From: Anseranas semipalmata
Lineage: Eukaryota > Chordata > Aves > Anseriformes > Anseranatidae
DNA length: 64,000 nucleotides
Direction: 5' to 3'
Assembly (NCBI GenBank): GCA_013399115.1
Contig: VXAA01001421.1
Location: 779,898-843,897 of the forward strand
Under the pieces are notes generated by a model. It was not told where the DNA came from, searched no databases, and worked only from the letters and a program-made list of their open reading frames with translations. Shown one piece after another: positions 1 through 64,000 of the stretch; positions within the stretch are counted from its first letter, which is position 1; each line of letters opens with the position of its first letter. Position numbers and translations under genes: made by a program.

Positions 1-2004
1 CTAAAATGATCCCAAACAAAAGCTAAATATTTGTCTAATTATTATTTTTTTAAAATTCTTGAGGCATATGCTGATTAACTCATTCACAGAACTTTCACAA
101 ACCAGCAGTAACAAACCTCTCAAACACATAATTTACTAAAACAGTGTCTTCTGTTCAATCATCTTTGCACTTCATTTACAACTTATTTCTATACCAATGG
201 ACACGGGAAATATACCAGTTCAGATGTAGGACATCTTCCATTCCTTAAATTCTATGATTTTACTATTACTGAGGAAGTATATCTACATTTTAAAACATTT
301 TTTTCCTAAGATGGAAACTTACAAACATATCCAAACATTATTATTAGCAAGCATTCTACTAACTGGCTTTGTGCCAACAGCAACAAACTCAACACAATAT
401 GAACAAGACAGAGGTTGAAGGGGTGTTTTTCCTTAGAAACAGAAATTTCATGAACTAATAAAATGAGATGCCTTATAAAAAGCCTACATTTTCAAATGCT
501 TCCACTGTGGAAAACAGAGGATCATATTTCTACGTCATTCAGGATATCTCAATTCCTACTCTTGGAAATTAATCTTCCAAATGTGCTCGACTACACACAT
601 GCATACTAAGCAACCAGAGTTTGACGACTTCACACTGTTCCTCACACAGCAATTATTGCTCACTCAAGTGAACGTGAGCTACAACCCATACTTTGAGTAG
701 TCTTTGACATGTCAGCTGCTTTTACTATGGACGTATGAAAATAAACTTAATGTATGTGGTACGCGTGCAGTGAGTATTAATCTCTCTCACTTTATGGCTG
801 TGTTTCACCTTTTAAAGTATAAGGTAAGTAACCGGTTTACTCTATGTTATAGCCCCATGAACTTAAAAATTCACTCTCTGCCCTATCACGCTTTCACCGT
901 TTCTCATGAATTCCATTTGAAATCCCAGCTTTCCAACACTTCTCAAGTATCACCTTGTACCAGTCCCTCCTACAGTGCTTAAAGGAAAAAAAAAAAAAAA
1001 AAAAAAAAAAAAACCACTTCATAATGTACACTAAAAGATTTCTTTGTGCAGATCGCCCTGTGCAGACAGTCAAGCCTCTTCAGTTGTGAATACCCCCAAA
1101 TTTTATGAAATCACAGAGCATGCTGTGATGATTTCATTACTAGAAAATGACCCAAGGATCCATAGTGAAAACCAGACTAAAATAACATCTTGCCTTTATC
1201 CAAAGCCTGAAAAGTTTGAAGAAATGCATCAGAAAAGTATAGCTCAGGGTAAAATGAGCACCTGTTCATGGGAGAAACTACAGCTTTCCTAATACAATGA
1301 TGAGCTCTTCCTAGAAAAAAAATCCTCAAATGATGGTGAAACATGATTGAATAACCTACTATTCATTAAAAGGTAGGAGTCTAAAAAGTCAATTAGATAT
1401 TCTCTCAAATGAGTAAAGTAACCACCCAGACCACAATTTCTGAACTGCTCGAAATTACAGAAGCCCAAGTGATAAATGACATTCTCAAAATGTGTATAGT
1501 AGAATCATATTCTATACACACATTGCTGAAAGCAGAAAGCATAAGCTACAGCATTTGTGTAATGAAGAACATCTCTTTGAGAAACTACGAAGATTTTTAT
1601 AAAGGGAAACAACATTAAATTTGAAAATTATTCCAAATACATAGAATCATATTCTAATTCATTTCAGTAGTTACACCATTGAACTTTGGCAGTCAAAACT
1701 AGCCAGAAACTCTGCTAGGATAAAATCAATGCCACCTCACTGCTTTTAATAATACTATGGTGATTTACAGCAGCTGGCTATCTAAGGAACATAAAATTGA
1801 GAAATAAAAGACACAGAACAGATTTCAGCATTTCACCTTTAATACATCAACTGCTCTAACTTAAGTTTATGAAAAAATAGGAAAAAAGTTCACTTTGACA
1901 CTGATTTGTATTAAAAATTTAAATGAGATTCATCAGCATCAATAATTTACCACTTAATCAGCTTACTACAGACTTGGGCCATCTACATCATCATCAATAC
2001 TTAC
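1..2004 (-). other. DOCK2 intron 26 (partial)
   Basis: Follows exon 26 on the minus strand. No further DOCK2 exon was recognised. It contains a 28-nt poly-A run (986-1013). The plus-strand open frames around 1044-1292 and 1409-1618 resemble no protein I know. Confidence 0.6.
986..1013 (+). repeat. Poly-A tract (28 nt)
   Basis: A simple run of A with no transposon body detected in front of it. Confidence 0.9.
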
Positions 2005-58211
<56,207 letters not shown>

Positions 58212-58440
58212 CATACATGAGTCTGCTAGGCTCCAAAGGATGCCCACCACCGAGGAAAACAAGATTTATAGGATGCCAGGTTCAAGATGGGCAACCAACA
58301 AGAGGTGCTGGAAGCAAAATCCGTTTACCCAGCTGTTGTTACTGATGCCTAGGAAGAGCCTGAAGCAGGCTGAGGCAGCTGCGAGGGTTCTGCGAGATTT
58401 GCTGCTCTTCTGAGCTCTGAGCTTCCTTCCTCTTTTCTCA
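58212..58440 (-). promoter_or_regulatory. DOCK2: DOCK2 5' UTR and putative proximal promoter
   Basis: Immediately upstream of the DOCK2 start codon. It is not CpG-rich and shows no clear TATA box. At 58426-58435 the minus strand reads AAAGAGGAAG, the core of a PU.1/ETS site, about 220 bp before the ATG. That suits a myeloid/lymphoid gene. The transcription start site is not determined. An out-of-frame ATG lies at 58218-58216. Confidence 0.5.
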
Positions 58441-61400
58441 ATTTGAGATATTGTACCCAAGTGTCATGGGGGAGGGGAAACCCAAACTGGGTGTTTCTGT
58501 TGCATGGTGCTAGTTGTTAACACATAAGCAGGCGAAAAGGAGCAAAGCCACTGCACTGCTCTCCTGCACCACCCCTAAACTTGCATCTAAGTGGAAGGCT
58601 ACCATGCGCAAAGCCCAGCCACTGCAACAACCTCTACACATCAAATAGTTCAGTTTTGAAATGTCAAGGGGCCCTCACTTCTTAAAATACAATAGAAACA
58701 GATTTTAAATGATCTGACTCTACAAGACACATCTTAAAAACTTGCTTTTAACCTGCTCTGGAAAGGGCACTTCTTTTTCATAATACACATTCTCTCACAA
58801 GAGAAATGAGGTGAAGACAAAGCCACAACCTTTCAAACTCCACCCATTCCTCTATTTCTCTCATTTTACATTTGGAAAGAAAAGTAGAGTTTATTCTCTA
58901 AACAGAGCAGCACCTAAAGACTCGTTGTCTAGACAAAACTTCAAGAACTGGTTTACAGCATATTTACAGCCTTTACTTTTACACAGGTTGCTGTGTGAGA
59001 TAACTTACATAATGACACTTTGAGTAGCAAGCGAAGCTTGAAGATCAAGCGAAGTGGTTCACAATTTGTATTAAGGACAATATACAGGATTGAAAACAAG
59101 TATGTCACCTTCATTCACGTTCTTTACTTGTAGTCTAAAACATTAAAAAACAGAAAATATTTTGAGATTTAGTTTTTCTTTTATCTCCTGCTTGGTACAA
59201 CAAATCCATATAACAATGTCCTAAGGACATTACTTTCTAATTTAGCGATCATTGCTTATCAAAACAGTTTTAACAGTGCCGTGCTACATCCGTCAGGATA
59301 TTCTCGCAACACGTGATGTATCAGTTCTTGATTTTAACCAGCAGTTATGAGACACCCATACCGCCAGTTTTTCTCTTGTTACACAAGGTATTCCAAAACA
59401 TATTTTGGAGAAAAAAAGCTTTAGCAATCCTTAGAAGGATTTAGCTAGTTATTTTATAGGGAAAAAAATCACTTGCTCAAAAGTAACACTGAAATTCCAT
59501 GTTATATTTATTAACATGAGCTAGATTCTGAGCAGCTCAGAACATCTTCATATAAGGACAATCAGTTTCAGCAATGGAGTCCTAAGTTATTCCTCTCCAT
59601 CAAACATCTATTTTATATTATCTCTCTCAAAAGTTGACTTTGAGACTGAACCATTTCACCTTCCATTTTACTGTGTGTTTTGAGTTATAAGTTCCTAACC
59701 TGCAATGACTATTTTTTCCTTACTCCTCTGAATCCCTACTGCAGCAAATCACCCCCTTCCATACACGACTTGGCCTAAAGGTCACGACTTGCATTAAATG
59801 TCCTTCTACACTGCTCTTGCTTGTTATGCTTCCCTCTAAAACAAAAAGTCTTGAAAAAAATTGTTCCAATCTGGTACTCATTTAAAAACATGCTTCATCA
59901 CATAGGTCTCGTAAGACTTCATTTTTTATTTAGAGTACCCATCATTTACAGACCAGTGTCCCATTATCAAGCCATTATCATTTCAGCTAGCACAACACAA
60001 GACTACTATATTTTGAAAAAAGAAATGATATACAGAAATTTCACCTCCAAGATGGAGTCCCATTAGAAATACTTCTCTGATCCCCTGAATGTCTTCTGTC
60101 TTAGAGATCTGATCCTGCAAAACATCTAAATGGCACCATACATTTGAGCACAGCTGACCCCACCTCAGAACTCCTGCTGCCCTTCCTCTTAACATCCCAA
60201 CTTCATCTGACTTGAACCCTCTAACCCAAGCTTCTCAAGCCCTTGCTGCTTCCCACCTGCCATCCCTTCTACCCCACCCAGCTCCCAGCACTGCACACAT
60301 CTGCTGTTCCTCCCACTCGTCATGCTTTCATGATGATGCTTTTTCAACACTCACTAGCTACTAGCACTCACTTCCACTTTCCTGTTAGGAATTCAAGTTT
60401 GCCAAGACAATAGCCTCATCTCTCTGAGGAAGTTCTCACTACAATTTCTAACAGATGAATTGATTACCGGAAACATCAAAAATCTTTTTAGCAGCACTTT
60501 AAAAGGAAAATGCATCCAAAAAATAATGCATGGTAGCCCTAACATCCAGTGTTGCTACAGCAGAGAACAAATCCCAAGAAGGGTCTGGAGATTTGATGTA
60601 GACAATAAATAAGCCTTTTGCCAGTAAAAGTTTTTTCTTATTCCAAGTATTTGTTTTATGTAATTAACATTCCATATCACTATTTCACAGAAAATAGTGG
60701 ACAGTATCATTCTTCACCCTCACTTACCTTCCCTCAAGTCTTCCTTTTCCAGGTGGAAGGCTTTTTGCAGGCAAGTAGTAAATTCCTTACTTCACCAGAA
60801 GTAAAAATCCTTCTGCCTAGAGAATATACAGGTAGAACTTACTGTCTGGGGGGTTGGGGGAGCAGGGGGAAGAAGAAAAAGGAAAGAAATTTTGCTTCCT
60901 TTAATACTACTATCAATTCTAGAAAATATCTGACAAAATATTGATTCTATTCATCAGTTTTTAGCTATGCTATTTTTCATTAGACAGAATAAGCAGACAG
61001 CTTATTTAACAAGAGCTGCATTTAACTTGCTTTAAATTCTATTATGTTCCAACATTTGTGAGCACAGTTACAGGAAAGCAACTGATGCAACAAAATAGGA
61101 ATAAAGAGAAAAAACACAAAGTATTTTCATGGACTTAAAAGGCAATACTGTAAGTATGTTGTGGCAACAAAAGCCTCAATTCCAGACACGTTCTCCCAAC
61201 TGCTAGTTCTAATTCTTTAAGAGTTTTAGAAGCTTGCATTTATTATGCGAGATAAAGACCACAGGCTCAACATAAACTAGAGTAATACGGGCAAAGCAAT
61301 AGTTTTGGGGGCATAACTAGATAATCCTAAGTAGTTTCATTCATTTGGTGAAGTGACGTTGTTTTGCTTGTAACATTAACTAATGAGTTATTTCAGTTTA

Positions 61401-62959
61401 TGAACTCTTACAAATTTCTCATGCCAAGTAGCTCAACATAAAATTAACTGCCCTAGCAGACTGCCTACAGTTTAGTACTCCCATTTAAGGCACATGCATC
61501 CGGTATCAAATTACTTAAGGTTTTCCTCTACTTAAAACTATTAAGTACTTCAGTTAATGTTAGTGGCATCTCCAGGTGCAGCAACAGTAAACAGAATCAA
61601 CTGTTTCACCATTTGTGGAAAAGAAAAAAAGGTTTTCTTTAAACTTTTTGTACCATGGAAAGCATGATTTCTTCCATGTAGTATTCACATGTGCAGTCAA
61701 CGTCAAGAAGAAAAAAACTATTTCATGGATAGCTGCTAGCTTACTGTAATATCATGGAAATAAAAACATTAACAAGAAATGAGAGATTCTCAGTTTACAC
61801 AGACTTCATAAATAAGACTGAAGGACATGGCTAGATAGTAAGTTTCACAGTATGAGGAAGCAATATAATTAGATTCTGTTATACATCCATTTATGATTAC
61901 TTTGTTGAACAGCAGTAACAGCCTCCAAGGCTATTAACTTAACTTCTTCGAAATGGACTGGTAAGTTCATACTTTATCAGAAAGTGACAAGCCACATTGG
62001 CTTATTCAAGCTTACTTTGACTTTAGTGTCCTGAGTCACTTCTGTTGTCTCTCAAAATGAGAGTTCATTATTTGAAGAGATGAGAGTACCTTTCAAGTCA
62101 CAGCTGGCACAGATATAAACAAGCATATCCAGTTGCCTTATATGAGGACGTTCAGATTCCATAAAGGCACATATATTTAGCAGTTTCTCTAATAGTTATA
62201 GAAAGTTCTATGCAAGAGACTGACACCCCCCAACTTGTAGCAAAACTTTTTTTTTTTTTAAATAAACAGTATTTAGAGGTTCTTATGGAGGCAGTGGGGA
62301 AATTACAGTCAGCATCACTGCTATAGTGCAAGCTACCAAATTAAACAGTGATTTGGCCAAAACTAGAATATAACAACTGCTTCATTATATAGCATGTTTA
62401 TTACTATTCCACCTTATCTCCTGGTGCTGACCAGCAGCATCTGACATGAGCTTGAAACCGCATCTTGAAGAAAAGAAGGCATGTTAGGAGTCTTAGATTC
62501 AGACGTACAGGCAGATGTTAACACAGTGGATCAAGCTGCCAAACCTAAAACCACTGGGTTGTAAGATTCTTCCCAGAGATCTTCTTCATAATTGATTTAA
62601 AAAGAGAAAAAGTTTAAGTGTTTTCATCTTAATCTTTTACTTGGAAATTGGCTAAACCATTCACTAGAGGGAGCTTAAACTACAGCATAGAGTCAAATGA
62701 AGTTATCTTGTATTTTCCATGTAAACATTGGTACTCGATGGAACTAGCTTAGATGTCCTCTCCTCGGAATTGTTCTGCATAAAGTATCAGAAGGTTACAG
62801 AAAGTTAAGTTTCATCAGAGAGTAGGACACAGCACACGCATTACAATTTCTTAGCTTTTATTGAGTTGTACTTTTTAAACAAAGTACTTCCTATAAAATA
62901 CCTCTCAATCAAAAATGGCAGTTTTAGAAAAGTGTTTTGTCTCAAATGCAACAGACTAA
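58440..62959. other. SPDL1-DOCK2 intergenic region
   Basis: No exon of either gene and no recognisable transposon was found here. It contains scattered homopolymer runs (T/A around 62248), a C/T-rich plus-strand stretch around 60200-60320 and only short chance open frames. The DOCK2 promoter should occupy its left end. Confidence 0.6.
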
Positions 62960-63571
62960 CTTTAGGAAGGAATAAAAAGCAAAGTTTATTTTAATTATTA
63001 GTACAAATACAAGATTTATAAAGTTTCAAATGTATACCATCCCACAAAATACATACAGAGTTTAACATGCACCTTCACAATCAGGTCAGTCTGAAAGCTG
63101 AACAATTACATATTAGGGTGGAAAAACATTAAGAATTCTGAATCCAGGAATTGGAAAAACTTCAGGAGCAATTACATGGCTTAATTTCCTTCTGCATCAA
63201 CATTATCTAGCCTGTCTTGCTCAGGGTTAACCTGTGTTTTACTGCATAATAAAACTTCCATAGCAAGTACTTACCATTCAGAATAGCACTATGCTTTAAA
63301 CAAATGACGACTAACAAGTGTTTATAGTCTTAGCTAAGATTTAAGACAAAGCAACACTTCACATCACATTGCCAGGGTACTTAACAGGTGCCCTCTGGGA
63401 AGTTAGAAAACAGAAGTGCAACTTTCATTAATGCACTCATACTGTTCATAAAACAAGGCAGATCAATACCTAAGTTAGGAACCTGTGTATTTATGTGCAA
63501 CATAAGTTTACTCAGTATTTTCTGCCGAAGCAGGACTCCAAATTATCTAGGTTCCTTCCAGAAAATTAGTT
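62960..63571 (-). other. SPDL1: Probable SPDL1 3' UTR
   Basis: AT-rich sequence directly after the SPDL1 stop codon. A candidate AATAAA polyadenylation signal on the minus strand lies at 62985-62990 and would give a 3' UTR of about 600 nt. A second AATAAA at 62857-62862 could extend it. The exact cleavage site cannot be seen without transcript data. Confidence 0.5.
62985..62990 (-). terminator. Candidate SPDL1 polyadenylation signal (AATAAA)
   Basis: The first AATAAA on the minus strand at a plausible distance (about 580 nt) after the SPDL1 stop codon. A second copy is at 62857-62862. The motif is common by chance in AT-rich DNA. Confidence 0.45.
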
Positions 63572-63722
63572 TTATTGCTGAGCACACTGTGTTTCAGGAG
63601 TTGGCTTAGAAGATACATATAATGTAGCATATTTTTTCTTTTGTGTTTTCTTCTCAGTCGTGATTATATTTTCCTTCTTATCTTCATCTTCCGTAGTTTC
63701 AAATCTGGATTCAGCTGTTAAC
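63572..63722 (-). CDS. SPDL1: SPDL1 (Spindly) last coding exon with stop codon
   Basis: SPDL1 recruits dynein-dynactin to kinetochores through the RZZ complex and silences the spindle checkpoint. Only the C-terminal 49 residues are here. They begin LTAESRFETTEDEDKKEN and end ATLYVSSKPTPETQCAQQ, then TAA; the human end is LYVSSKSTPETQCPQQ. The last four residues form a CAAX-type box whose Cys is farnesylated in the human protein, which is needed for kinetochore binding. The acceptor is TGCCTGTAG at 63723. The middle of the exon is Lys/Glu-rich and poorly conserved. The upstream coiled-coil exons lie beyond the right edge. Same strand and order as in mammals, upstream of DOCK2. Confidence 0.93.
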
Positions 63723-64000
63723 CTACAGGCAAAGCAACCATTCTAAATACATATTTAGTTATTAAAAAACAGGGCTAAAATAAAAGTTAAGCAAAACTGA
63801 GCAAGCCAATGGGCATATAAAAGCATCCATGTGTGAAGAGAGCAAGGAGCATTTAAGAATAAAATGAGGTGAAAAAAGCTTTTTTATATCATTCCTCCTC
63901 ACATTTCAACACAAAGTATTGCCTTTTTTTTTTTTTTTGCCTCCTATCTGTTGCAGTGTCTGGCAAAAAAGCTTACTGAAATTGGTAACTGGTTGGGATC

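Noticed and set aside
1044..1292. Plus-strand open frame of 82 codons that looks protein-like
   Set aside because: Considered as an exon of INSYN2B, which is nested antisense in mammalian DOCK2, but it matches neither INSYN2A nor INSYN2B as I remember them. No supporting partner exon was found.
63571..63576. AATAAA overlapping the SPDL1 stop codon
   Set aside because: Cleavage there would leave almost no 3' UTR; the copies at 62985-62990 and 62857-62862 are more plausible.

Overview
The window is vertebrate nuclear DNA, almost certainly from a bird. It is AT-rich, its protein-coding sequence is split into short exons bounded by GT/AG splice sites, and its recognisable transposons are CR1 LINE 3' ends, the dominant avian repeat family. 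Two single-base ambiguities (n) sit beside poly-A tracts, as expected in a draft assembly. There is no prokaryotic content, CRISPR array or RNA gene that I can support.

Two genes are present, both on the minus strand and head to tail. The right edge (63572-63722) holds the last coding exon of SPDL1 (Spindly, a kinetochore adaptor for dynein), followed by its 3' UTR. After about 4.7 kb of intergenic sequence, DOCK2 starts at 58211 and fills the rest of the window. I could place 26 consecutive DOCK2 coding exons (58211 down to 2005). They join in frame without a break for 2691 nt, or 897 codons: the SH3 domain, the following helical region, the whole DHR-1 (C2-like, PIP3-binding) domain and the first part of the armadillo-like scaffold. 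The catalytic DHR-2 domain lies beyond the left edge. SPDL1 next to DOCK2 in the same orientation is also the mammalian gene order.

The rest is intronic or intergenic. It contains three CR1 fragments (10971-11534 plus strand, 31660-32067 minus strand, 38214-38352 plus strand), a probable ancient MIR-type SINE relic (8220-8312), several poly-A/T and simple repeats, and one striking CpG island (about 30240-30640) inside intron 14, about 90 bp upstream of exon 15.

The observations most worth a second look are: (1) the intragenic CpG island with minus-strand splice donors, a candidate internal DOCK2 promoter; (2) a 106-nt exon-like block in intron 25 with good splice sites, which is open and in frame with exon 26; (3) the conserved C-terminal Cys-Ala-Gln-Gln farnesylation box of SPDL1; (4) a PU.1-like site and an overlapping upstream ATG at the DOCK2 start. 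I found no evidence of a novel multi-gene system.
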